A DNA stretch of 64,000 bases from Acidobacteriota bacterium (GTDB taxonomy: Bacteria; Acidobacteriota; Terriglobia; Terriglobales; Acidobacteriaceae): the NCBI GenBank assembly GCA_003225055.1, contig QIAU01000126.1, forward strand, positions 32,805 to 96,804, written 5' to 3'. Shown piece by piece: positions 26,636 through 36,584 of the stretch. Both the position numbers and the translations under genes were made by a program. Numbering within the stretch: position 1 is the first letter of the stretch; each line of letters begins with the position of its first letter. The notes beneath the pieces are model-generated. The model saw only the letters and a list, made by a program, of their open reading frames with translations, was not told the DNA's origin and searched no databases.

Positions 26636-27136
26636 CTAAGGATTCCGCCTTGCCAGGCGGCGCACCGCGGGCCCAGGCGGCAGGGCATCGCGCAGCTCGC
26701 GGATGGTGCGCTTGAAGATGGGATGGCGATGCTCGGGAGCGATCTCGGCCAGCGGTTCCAGTACAAAGCGGCGCCGGTGCATAGCAGGATGTGGAACGGT
26801 TAGGGTTTGCGTATCCACTACGGAAGTGCCGAACAGCAAGACGTCGATATCGATAGAGCGCGGCCCTTTCAGCCTGTTCGCCTGCCGCTTGCGTCCCATC
26901 TCCTGTTCAATGCTCAGAATTGCCGACAAGAACTGCTTGGGCATCTTCTCGGTCTCCAGCGCCACCGCACAGTTCAAGAACCAGGGCTGTTGCGCGAATT
27001 CGACCGGCTCGGTCTCGTAGAAGGAAGAAATCGCCACTACCTTCCCTAATGCGCCCAGGCGGAGAATGGCGTCCTTAAGGTTGGCCTCGCGATCGCCGAG
27101 GTTCGATCCCAGCGAGAGATAAACCAGTTTGCGCAC
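26636..27136 (-). CDS. folK: 2-amino-4-hydroxy-6-hydroxymethyldihydropteridine pyrophosphokinase
   Basis: Transfers pyrophosphate from ATP to the pterin in folate synthesis. At 166 residues it has the family features: YLSLGSNLGDRE at the start, SSFYETEPV, FLNCAVALET, and the signature GPRSIDIDVLLFG. HPAMHRRRFVLEPLAEIAP follows. It starts with GTG. No other folate gene is adjacent. The C terminus runs a little longer and more basic than usual. Confidence 0.95.
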   Translation of the reverse strand: MRKLVYLSLGSNLGDREANLKDAILRLGALGKVVAISSFYETEPVEFAQQPWFLNCAVALETEKMPKQFLSAILSIEQEMGRKRQANRLKGPRSIDIDVLLFGTSVVDTQTLTVPHPAMHRRRFVLEPLAEIAPEHRHPIFKRTIRELRDALPPGPAVRRLARRNP

Positions 27137-27190
27137 GCTGTTCTAGTTCCAGTTTCTGGTTCCCAGGAAAGATTGTCCCGGTTGCTTTTC

Positions 27191-27220
27191 GGTAGAGGCG
27201 TGGCAAGTCCCGTCTCTACC
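27191..27220. repeat. dispersed palindromic repeat, copy 1
   Basis: GGTAGAG and CTCTACC form the ends of an inverted repeat. The right half, GGCAAGTCCCGTCTCTACC, recurs with 17 of 19 bases at 49562-49580. Confidence 0.65.
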
Positions 27221-27230
27221 ATGGCGCATG

Positions 27231-27617
27231 TCACTTTCTGCCGCGTTCGACCGCCGTGGGATGCATGGGCTGGTAAAGGCCGACCTCGCCTCCGCTGGGC
27301 AGGCGGATTGTGGTTTTTATTCCCCAAGGTTCCTCCTCCACTGCTGAGCACGCAACCTTCCGGGACTGCGACGACTTCATCGTGGCGGCCAGGTCATCGC
27401 ACATCAAGTACAGCACAGCGCCGAGAAGATCACGTCCACCATGCTGTTGCAGCTTGTGCCCGTCAGCAGGATGAAACGCTGCTTCGGCCGGGGGGAGCGC
27501 AAAGATCAGCCAACCCTCTCCCGCATCCACACTAGGCAAGCCCAGAACGTCGCGAAAAAACGTCCGATCTGCTTCCGGCTTTTCGCTGTAGAAAAGGACG
27601 TGAGCGCCAATAATCAT
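27231..27617 (-). CDS. VOC (glyoxalase/bleomycin-resistance fold) protein
   Basis: A 128-residue protein with the paired beta-alpha-beta-beta-beta modules of the vicinal oxygen chelate superfamily. HVLFYSEKPEADRTFFRDVL opens the first, and GAVLYLMCDDLAATM starts the second. GIKTTIRLPSGGEVGLYQP carries the conserved C-terminal glutamate strand. The metal ligands are only partly conserved, so catalytic activity is uncertain. It ends 13 bases before the next gene's stop on the same strand and is likely cotranscribed with the YdjM-like gene. Confidence 0.85.
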   Translation of the reverse strand: MIIGAHVLFYSEKPEADRTFFRDVLGLPSVDAGEGWLIFALPPAEAAFHPADGHKLQQHGGRDLLGAVLYLMCDDLAATMKSSQSRKVACSAVEEEPWGIKTTIRLPSGGEVGLYQPMHPTAVERGRK

Positions 27618-27630
27618 AGTTTCAGCCTCC

Positions 27631-28677
27631 CTATCTTGCCCGGCGGACGATTTGGCGACGCATGCCGAAGAATGCTTCCTTCACCTGCAAATTCTGATCC
27701 AGCACCACCCCCGCACTGAGAGGACGCGGGCGGCTTCGTCCGGGATAGTCGTACCGCAGATCATAAAAGCGCACCACATAGCCTTGGCGCGGTGGTGAGA
27801 GCTCTTCGGTCTCGGTAATTGGCTGCTTGGCCCAATCCAGGTACACGCGCCCGAGATCGGAGTTCTTAGCCGCCAGTGTGACGGGCGTTTCCTCCGGCTT
27901 GTAATGGAACTCCATGCGGCCAGCGGGATCAACATCAGGAGCCAGTGAATCAACCAGCATCACGGCAAAGAAATTGTCTGTTTCCACTACGCCATTCCAG
28001 CGAAACAGGTTCAGCCAATACGGGTAGGCCGACACGCGAATGGGATCGGCTCCGCGATAGATTTGCGCTTCCAACGCAGCCACTGCCCGGCGATGCTCGA
28101 AATCGCGAAGGGCCCACACGAGCACGACTCCAATCAACGCCAGGCTCGCCGCCAGTCGCCCCTTGGGTCCGTGAGCACGTGCACCGATTTCCTCGTTAAT
28201 CAGGGAAAACAGCGAGGGCAAAATCAGTCCTCCCAACAGGAGGACCAGCAGCACGGGTTCCACGATGAAGACGATGTCCCAGGAATACCACCTCTCAGAA
28301 AACGGCCAGAAGGGACGCACGCCGTAGTTGTTGGTGAAGTCCAACAGGATGTGGCTGAACCCCGCCAGGCAGGCGTAAAGGTAGAGCAGTCCCCAGCGAA
28401 CGGGGAGTCTGGGATCGTTGGTTCGCCTGCCTCGCAATCGCCAGATGAGACACATGATCGCGATCACCAGGGCTGCGACCAGGGGCACGCCGAGAAAGGA
28501 ATGCGTGAATCCCCGGTGATGAGCGAAACCGAAGACTGGGCCGCGGAGTTGCCCTACGACGTCAAGATCGGGAGCTTCGGCCGCAAGCGTCAGGGTGGCG
28601 GTCGCCAGCGGTGTCTTGCGATTCAGCCCCGCGCGCCCGATGCAGGCGCCGGTCAGAAGGTGAGTGATGGGTTCCAA
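27631..28677 (-). CDS. YdjM/DUF457-like membrane metal-dependent hydrolase
   Basis: A 348-residue integral membrane protein. The family start EPITHLLTGACIGRAG, the HHRGFTHSFLG motif (putative metal ligands) and LAGFSHILLDFTNNYG are all present. Five or so membrane spans follow the pattern of YdjM. The C-terminal 130 residues form a soluble domain. The start is uncertain: TTG at 28677 begins at the usual family position. A GTG eight codons further upstream is also possible. The frame stays open to 29004 without homology. YdjM is a poorly understood LexA-regulated protein in enterobacteria. Confidence 0.82.
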   Translation of the reverse strand: MEPITHLLTGACIGRAGLNRKTPLATATLTLAAEAPDLDVVGQLRGPVFGFAHHRGFTHSFLGVPLVAALVIAIMCLIWRLRGRRTNDPRLPVRWGLLYLYACLAGFSHILLDFTNNYGVRPFWPFSERWYSWDIVFIVEPVLLVLLLGGLILPSLFSLINEEIGARAHGPKGRLAASLALIGVVLVWALRDFEHRRAVAALEAQIYRGADPIRVSAYPYWLNLFRWNGVVETDNFFAVMLVDSLAPDVDPAGRMEFHYKPEETPVTLAAKNSDLGRVYLDWAKQPITETEELSPPRQGYVVRFYDLRYDYPGRSRPRPLSAGVVLDQNLQVKEAFFGMRRQIVRRAR

Positions 28678-29420
28678 TGGGTGATGGACATTGTAATTCA
28701 CACGCAGGGACAGCCGGCCTCGTCTGTGGTCGAGCGCAGCTCGGTTGTCAATAATTGATGAAGCCGCTGGCCTGGTCCAAAACCCTTGCTGTAAACTGCA
28801 AATTCCGATATGTCGCTGATCGGGATATATAGGGGCTGCAAGGCACTGAGAAAAATATCTATGTCCATGGTTTCTGCCCAGGCTTCGGAGGCCACTCGGT
28901 CTTGCTGAGAGTTCGCTTTCCCACTCGTCGAGATGTGGCGCCACGATTGAATAGTTAACCCGCCATTTCCTATGGTGCTGAGGAAATCTCATACGACGTC
29001 TCATTTGACCGTGGTGCTAGGAATAGGTGCATAGGCATAAGTCGTTATTTTCTTATCGAGAGTCCGAACGCTGTTTTATCGTCCCAAGCGAGCTTACAGG
29101 CCGACCGCAATTGACCTCTCTCCTTTTTTCCTGCGTGAATGATCTCTTGTGAACAATGATCTCTTGTGAACCAGGAGCGAGTCGGCACCTGGTCCTCACC
29201 CAGACACTCGAGTTTCTAGCGCGGTCGGCTCGGCGAGCAAGGTCAGGACCTTGGGTGACCGATGAGGGCGGGGCCCATCTCTGCGTTTTCTGCAAAGGTG
29301 GGAGGGAAGATGGTGCTGTCCCTCGCGACTCGGCACATGTTGGAGTCTTTCGAGTGGGGACCCCTCGACTTCGCCGGTCAACGCTGGCGCGTTGTCCCTT
29401 CCGCTCGGGATGACAGGTGA
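28678..29420. other. 743-base intergenic region, no gene recognised
   Basis: It lies between the YdjM-like gene start and the end of the lipid kinase gene, both on the minus strand. Open frames here lack ribosome sites or homology. It holds a perfect tandem 17-mer (29138-29171) and, near 29402-29414, a copy of the dispersed CGCTCGGGATGAC motif next to an inverted repeat CAACGC/GCGTTG. Confidence 0.5.
29138..29171. repeat. perfect tandem 17-mer, two copies
   Basis: AATGATCTCTTGTGAAC occurs at 29138-29154 and again at 29155-29171 with no mismatch. Confidence 0.9.
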
Positions 29421-30347
29421 TCAGGGCACCAATAACGTTATTGCGTCAGGCACCATTGAAATCTCCGCCGGAAGCGTTCCTACCAACTCGCCGTCGGCCT
29501 CCACGAAGACGCGGGTCGCGCACTTTCGGCAAGTCACGTGTGTGCCGTCCCGCAACTCAATACCGGGCACCTGCCATCTCCTCCGTAAGAGCCCGCGAAG
29601 AATGTACTGGAGATAACGGAAGCGATTGCCAGTCTTGAACAGAACCAAGCGTATGTGGTTGTTGGCCAGCGCCGCCCCGGGAGCCAATTCCCGTAACATG
29701 CCGCCGAATTGGCCAATGCGCACTGCCAGGAGCTCCGAGATGCTGGCCTGCTGTCGCTCTCCGGTGCGGCCTTCCACAAATTCGATATCGAAGAATTCCA
29801 TCTCGTGTGTGAACCACAGGTGAGTGGCTTTGGCATAGTAAGCCGTCATGCCCAGACGGTCCTTCATCGCGACATTCAGCTTGTAGAACAGATGTGCGTC
29901 GATGCCAATGCCGACCGCGACGGTGAAATAACGGCTACTGCATCTACCCGCGAAATCCTGATACTCCACGCGACCTACGGCAAACCGGTGTGGCGCGCCG
30001 ACAAGCGCACTGTGCGCCGCTCTCACCGGGTTCCTGGGGATTCCAAGATCGTGCGCCAGTGCGTTCGCCGTACCCAGCGGAATGATCCCCAAAGCCGCCT
30101 GACTTCCCGCCACGCCCTGCAGGATGTCATGGACGGTTCCATCGCCGCCGCAAGCCAGCACTGTGTCGCAGCCGTTCAACACGGCCTGCCGAGCCTGCTC
30201 CCCTGAGACGGCCGCGCCCCTGGTGGGTTCGGCCGTAACCTCGACTCCTGCGGCGCGTAAAACCCCGAGCACCGCTTCGATGGCCGTCGCCCGGCGCTGC
30301 CGTTGGCGACCAGAGAGCGGGTTGTAGAGCAGGGCGGCTTTGCGCAT
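29421..30347 (-). CDS. diacylglycerol/lipid kinase family protein (YegS-like)
   Basis: Predicted to phosphorylate a lipid hydroxyl with ATP. The 308 residues include the nucleotide-binding GGDGT at 67-71 within VLACGGDGTVHDIL, PLGTANALAHDLG, and the fold-closing FVEADGELVG. There are no membrane spans, as in YegS and DgkB, which act at the membrane surface. The lipid substrate is unknown. It is divergent from ligA, with about 120 bases between starts. Confidence 0.92.
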   Translation of the reverse strand: MRKAALLYNPLSGRQRQRRATAIEAVLGVLRAAGVEVTAEPTRGAAVSGEQARQAVLNGCDTVLACGGDGTVHDILQGVAGSQAALGIIPLGTANALAHDLGIPRNPVRAAHSALVGAPHRFAVGRVEYQDFAGRCSSRYFTVAVGIGIDAHLFYKLNVAMKDRLGMTAYYAKATHLWFTHEMEFFDIEFVEGRTGERQQASISELLAVRIGQFGGMLRELAPGAALANNHIRLVLFKTGNRFRYLQYILRGLLRRRWQVPGIELRDGTHVTCRKCATRVFVEADGELVGTLPAEISMVPDAITLLVP

Positions 30348-30427
30348 AGAGCGAGGGACGAAACAGATTAACAGGTACTACCATCTGGGTTGCTCATCAG
30401 CCAATTTCACGACCTACGGCATCGTGA

Positions 30428-32500
<2,073 letters not shown>

Positions 32501-32539
32501 AAGAGGCCGGATCAAAATCCGTTCAGGCCCCCTACGATT

Positions 32540-33630
32540 TTACTTAGGAGCGGAACTCGACGGCGGCCCCCAATCCTTCACGTACAACCCGGCAACCGGG
32601 TGAGAGATTTCCTGGGGCTTGGCGCCGGCCAAGTTGGTCAATACGACGATTGTCCACTCATCGTCCACGTAGCGGGAGATATTTCCGGTGAATCCCTGCC
32701 ATTCACCTTCGTGTTCAAGGAGGCGGTGCCCGCGAACGTCAGGTGTGAACCAGCCAAAACCGTACCCCTCCCTGTTCGGCTGGTGCCGTCGCTGAGCTTC
32801 ATCCCCGTCCACATCTGCTCCAGGCTTGAACGCTTCAGCATCGTCCCACTTGGCTAAGTCGAGAACAGGGAAAGACAGGCTTCCGTCGGCGGTTGTGTTT
32901 AGAGTCGGCGAGACCCACTCCTGGTTCTTCAACTCTCCCGTGACAAGCCGGTAACCCGCGGCCCGGTTGGCAACGAATATCGGCCTCGCTGACGATTCGC
33001 TTCGTGCTCACGCCCAGCGGTTCAAAAGATCCTCTCTTTCAGGAAGTCTCCATAAATTCTTCCCGCTGACATGACGGATCAGGACACCCAACGTTAGATA
33101 CACGAGATTGCTGTAGCTCCACTTCGTTCTCGGCGCAAAGGCGAGCGGAATACCCTCGACAATTTTCATCAGTTCGTCTTCCGTGTAGGGTTGGCGGAAA
33201 TCGAACTTCTCGGGATAATCGCCGAAACCTCCTCTGGGACTGCAGGAGGTGCCGGACCTCGACTACATTCCGGCTTGGCGGGGGCCCTGGGGGAGATACT
33301 TGGTGAGGGAGTCGTCCAGGCCTATCTTGCCTTCCTCTACCATATCAGCATCATGATAGGGCAGCGGTGAACGGTTTTCCCACAGAGTCAGATTGAAAAA
33401 CCGCCTCAGGTTTGACCGGCACCCGCAATTCGATGTTAAAGCCGTAGCCCCGCTGCTGGGCGATCTTGCCAGACGGGACCACGAGCAGCGCCGGCCGGGT
33501 ATCTGCCGCTTTTGCTATCTCCGTTTGGACGGAGGGGTCGACCGGAACAGAATTCTGGGCTGGCGCTGAGATCGACAGGAGAATGCAAAGGCCAGCGAGA
33601 AAACCGGTCCTCTGGGTCCCGTTCCGGGCC
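32540..33630 (-). pseudogene. decayed beta-lactamase-fold serine hydrolase
   Basis: Across three frames the minus strand spells a whole class C beta-lactamase/esterase-type gene. In order it has a signal-like FLAGLCILLSISAPAQNS and KIAQQRGYG. The catalytic SxxK follows as FQSDSVGKPFTAA (about 33388), then VEEGKIGLDDSLTKYLPQG, YPEKFDF and WSYSNLVYLTLGVLIRHVSG with the YxN motif (about 33113). The last part is LKNQEWVSPTLNTTADGSL, SLEQMWTGMKLSDGT and GFGWFTPDVRGHRLLEHEGEWQGF. At least three frameshifts or stops break it, near 33350, 33270 and 33040, and another near 32840. The final frame alone is open for 130 codons. The motifs are barely eroded, so inactivation looks recent. Confidence 0.85.
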
Positions 33631-33644
33631 CCAATGCCAAATTG

Positions 33645-34124
33645 CTAATTGCCAATTGCTTTCTTCATCCTCTCCCAGGTTGTCTCCAGCGTCTCGGGCA
33701 GCACCCGGGTCTCACCCACCACGGACACAAAGTTGGCATCAGCAACCCAGCGCGGCAGAACATGCATGTGGATATGCCCGGCAATTCCGGCTCCGGCTGC
33801 GGCACCGATGTTCATGCCCAGGTTCACGCCATCGGGCTTGTAGAGTCCCCGCAGCACCTGCTCCATCTTCTGCGACAGGTCCATCATCTCGTGCGCGGTT
33901 TCGGCGGGGAGCTTTTGCAGTTCATCGAGATGGGCGTATGGCACCACCATCACGTGCCCCGGGGTATAGGGATAACTGTTCAGGATCACGAAGCACTGCT
34001 TAGCCCGATACACAATTTTCGCGTTTTTGTCATCTTGCATGGGAAGCTTGCAGAAGATGCAGCCTTTCGGCTTCTCCGCGCCGGTGATGTAGGCGTAACG
34101 CCACGGAGTCCAGAGGTAATCCAT
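33645..34124 (-). CDS. HIT-family nucleotide hydrolase/phosphorylase
   Basis: A 159-residue histidine-triad protein of the Ap4A phosphorylase/FHIT-like branch. It opens with WTPWRYAYIT and a CIFC zinc pair (about 22-25). The core is SYPYTPGHVMVVP, and the triad is GHIHMHVLPRW (about 115-125). The family cleaves dinucleoside polyphosphates or nucleotide conjugates. It lies directly upstream of the decayed serine hydrolase and divergent from rpsA. Confidence 0.93.
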   Translation of the reverse strand: MDYLWTPWRYAYITGAEKPKGCIFCKLPMQDDKNAKIVYRAKQCFVILNSYPYTPGHVMVVPYAHLDELQKLPAETAHEMMDLSQKMEQVLRGLYKPDGVNLGMNIGAAAGAGIAGHIHMHVLPRWVADANFVSVVGETRVLPETLETTWERMKKAIGN

Positions 34125-34261
34125 GGCAGGGAGAGTAGCAGATGACCGGCTTTTTGCCGAACCTCATGCCGTTATGTGACAAAATCGTCCGCGCAAGCCG
34201 TGTTTTTCCGCTGCGCAAGACCGGGCAGCTTGGCAGATCTGAATTCGGCTCTCTTTGCCGT

Positions 34262-34291
34262 TTGACACTGTTCGGAAGCGGTTGCTATAGT
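34262..34291 (+). promoter_or_regulatory. sigma-70 type promoter of rpsA
   Basis: TTGACA (34262-34267), an 18-base spacer, then TATAGT (34286-34291). It would give a leader of roughly 165 bases before the rpsA start. Confidence 0.7.
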
Positions 34292-34421
34292 CGAAGAGTT
34301 CCTTGGGACGCGGGTACGCTAGAGTCCGGCCGCTGGATTGTCTTGGTTCGTTCGCCAGAACGGACCCAACTTAAACTTAGACGCTCACCAGCAGTCCGCT
34401 TAAACCTCCCGCACCCTGACG

Positions 34422-34441
34422 CAAGTGCAATCAAGTGCAAT
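34422..34441. repeat. tandem 10-mer CAAGTGCAAT in the rpsA leader
   Basis: Two perfect copies (34422-34431 and 34432-34441) end 7 bases before the rpsA ribosome binding site, so copy number could change leader folding. Confidence 0.85.
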
Positions 34442-34463
34442 TTAGATCGGAGAGGCATAAACC

Positions 34464-36284
34464 TTGTTCGACGAAAACACCGCCCATCACCTGGATTCTG
34501 CCGTAACCTTAGAGCACGAACCGGAGGCGCCAGCTGAGGACTCGATGGCTGCTGAACCTCAATCTCCAGCCGAACCAGCCCCAGCTCAAAACAACAGACC
34601 CGCCGCGGAAGATTTCGCCGCCGCCCTCGAGACCTTCACCACCGAAGCTGAAGAAGCGGTCGGTGAAGACCGCGTGATTCGCGGCACCGTGTTGAAGCTC
34701 ACGCCGGCACACGTCGTGGTGGATATCGGCGCCAAGTCCGAAGGCATGCTGCCGCTTGCCGAAGTTCTGGACCATGAAGGCAAGCCTAAGTTCCAGCCCG
34801 GCGACGCAATCGACGTCATGCGCGATAAGGGAGAGACGGAGGAAGGCTACATCAACCTCTCTCACCAGAAAGCGCAGCGGATTCATGCCTGGGACGAGAT
34901 CGAGAAGGCGCTCAATGAGAAGAAGCCCATCAAGGCTCTGGTCATCGACCGGATTAAAGGCGGGCTTACCGTAGACATCCTGGGCGCACGTGCGTTCCTG
35001 CCGGGATCGCAGGTGGATTTGCGACCCGTCCGCAATCTGGACGCTCTCAAGGGGCAGACTATTGAAGTAGCGGTCATCAAGCTTAATAAGAAGCGCGGCA
35101 ATATTGTCGTCTCCCGCAAGCAACTCCTGGAAGAAGAACAAACCGAGAAGCGTACCAAGACCATGGAGCACCTGGAAGAGGGCGCGGTGCTGACTGGCGT
35201 GGTGAAGAATCTTACCGAGTACGGCGCATTCGTCGATCTGGGCGGGATCGACGGCCTGTTGCACATCACGGACATGTCCTGGGGACGCCTGACGCACCCG
35301 CGTGACCTGGTCAATGTTGGCGACCATATCCAAGTGAAAGTGCTGAAGTTTGACAAGGAGAAGCAGCGGGTGTCGCTCGGCTTCAAACAGCTGACCCCCG
35401 ATCCCTGGCTTGACGCGGCACAGCGTTATCCGGTGGGCGCGCATGTCAAAGGGCGCGTCATTAGCGTTACCGATTACGGCGCGTTCGTCGAACTGGAACA
35501 GGGAATCGAGGGACTTGTACATGTCAGCGAGATGACCTGGTCCAAGCGGATGAAGCATCCGTCAAAGATCGTCAACGTGAACGACAGCGTGGAGTGCGTG
35601 GTGCTGAATGTCAACCCGCAGGAGCGGCGCATTTCGCTGGGCATGAAGCAACTGGAGACCAATCCCTGGGAGTCGCTGCACGACAAATTCCCGGTTGGGG
35701 CAACCGTCGAGGGCCGCGTACGCAACCTCACCGACTTCGGCGCGTTCATCGAGATCGAAGATGGCATCGATGGCCTGGTACACGTGAGCAATCTGAGCTG
35801 GACTAAGCGCGTGAAGCATCCTTCCGAAGTCCTGAAGAAGGGCGACCGCGTGAAGGCCGTGGTGTTGGCGATTGAGCCCGACAAGCGGCGTCTGTCGCTG
35901 GGGGTGAAGCAGCTTCAGCCCGATGTTTGGGAAACCTTCTTCGCGCAGCATCGTGTGGGTGACATCCTGCACGGAAAAGTTCTGCGCGTGGCGACCTTCG
36001 GCGCGTTCGTCGAAATCACCGAGGGAATCGAAGGACTTTGCCACAATTCCGAGGCGGTCGATGAGCACGGCGGACCAATGCACCTCGAGCCCGGACAAGA
36101 GCATGACTTCAAGATCATCAAGCTGAATCCGGATGAGAAGAAAGTCGGACTCAGCATCCGCGCGGTGGGCGAAGAGGCGTCGCGCCAGGAAGTCGAGTCC
36201 TACAAACACCCGGTGTCCAGCACCGGAGGTTCCACGATTGGCGAGCTCATGTCGTGGAAGCGCGCCGGCAACGACCAGAATTAA
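34464..36284 (+). CDS. rpsA: 30S ribosomal protein S1
   Basis: Binds mRNA and brings it to the 30S subunit. The 606 residues contain six S1 (OB-fold) repeats, beginning about residues 67, 154, 240, 325, 412 and 499. Repeats 3-6 are the canonical type, for example NLTEYGAFVDLGGIDGLLHI. An acidic, proline/alanine-rich N-terminal extension of about 65 residues precedes them. The TTG at 34464 is preferred because GGAGAGG lies 8 bases upstream; a later ATG at 34543 is possible. It has its own promoter, a leader of about 165 bases and a terminator directly after the stop, so it is monocistronic. The long leader would suit S1 autoregulation, as in enterobacteria. Confidence 0.95.
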   Translation: MFDENTAHHLDSAVTLEHEPEAPAEDSMAAEPQSPAEPAPAQNNRPAAEDFAAALETFTTEAEEAVGEDRVIRGTVLKLTPAHVVVDIGAKSEGMLPLAEVLDHEGKPKFQPGDAIDVMRDKGETEEGYINLSHQKAQRIHAWDEIEKALNEKKPIKALVIDRIKGGLTVDILGARAFLPGSQVDLRPVRNLDALKGQTIEVAVIKLNKKRGNIVVSRKQLLEEEQTEKRTKTMEHLEEGAVLTGVVKNLTEYGAFVDLGGIDGLLHITDMSWGRLTHPRDLVNVGDHIQVKVLKFDKEKQRVSLGFKQLTPDPWLDAAQRYPVGAHVKGRVISVTDYGAFVELEQGIEGLVHVSEMTWSKRMKHPSKIVNVNDSVECVVLNVNPQERRISLGMKQLETNPWESLHDKFPVGATVEGRVRNLTDFGAFIEIEDGIDGLVHVSNLSWTKRVKHPSEVLKKGDRVKAVVLAIEPDKRRLSLGVKQLQPDVWETFFAQHRVGDILHGKVLRVATFGAFVEITEGIEGLCHNSEAVDEHGGPMHLEPGQEHDFKIIKLNPDEKKVGLSIRAVGEEASRQEVESYKHPVSSTGGSTIGELMSWKRAGNDQN

Positions 36285-36322
36285 TTAGTCGGGCGCGGGC
36301 GTCCTCGCCGGCGAGGATTTTC

Positions 36323-36348
36323 AAGGCTGCTAAATCGGCAGCCTTTTT
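36323..36348 (+). terminator. intrinsic terminator of rpsA
   Basis: AAGGCTGC (36323-36330), a 7-base loop, GCAGCCTT (36338-36345), then a T-run. It is preceded by a 16-bp palindrome TCCTCGCCGGCGAGGA (36302-36317). Confidence 0.88.
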
Positions 36349-36530
36349 CATCGGTTACGGTTAGATCGCGGGGGCAGATCGCAGGCGCCAGCATGGGATC
36401 GGATTCAGAGGAAAGAACAGCAGGGCGCTCGATTTCGGCAGGTTCCCGAGCGAATCGTCTGCCTCCGCTCGGGATGACACGTCGAGAGGGTTGGGGATCA
36501 GCGGCGGGCGGGGATACTCTCACCCCGCGG

Positions 36531-36545
36531 TAGTTTACTGCGAGT
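36531..36545 (+). repeat. left terminal inverted repeat of the IS
   Basis: TAGTTTACTGCGAGT, 15 of 15 bases complementary to the right end; on the transposase 3' side. Confidence 0.85.
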
Positions 36546-36584
36546 TGGTTAGGCAAGAGGGTAACCGGGTAATTTCTGAGGGGG

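Noticed and set aside
28698..29004. N-terminal extension of the YdjM-like protein up to 29004
   Set aside because: The extra 109 residues have no similarity or ribosome site, and the family start EPITHLLTG lies at 28677.
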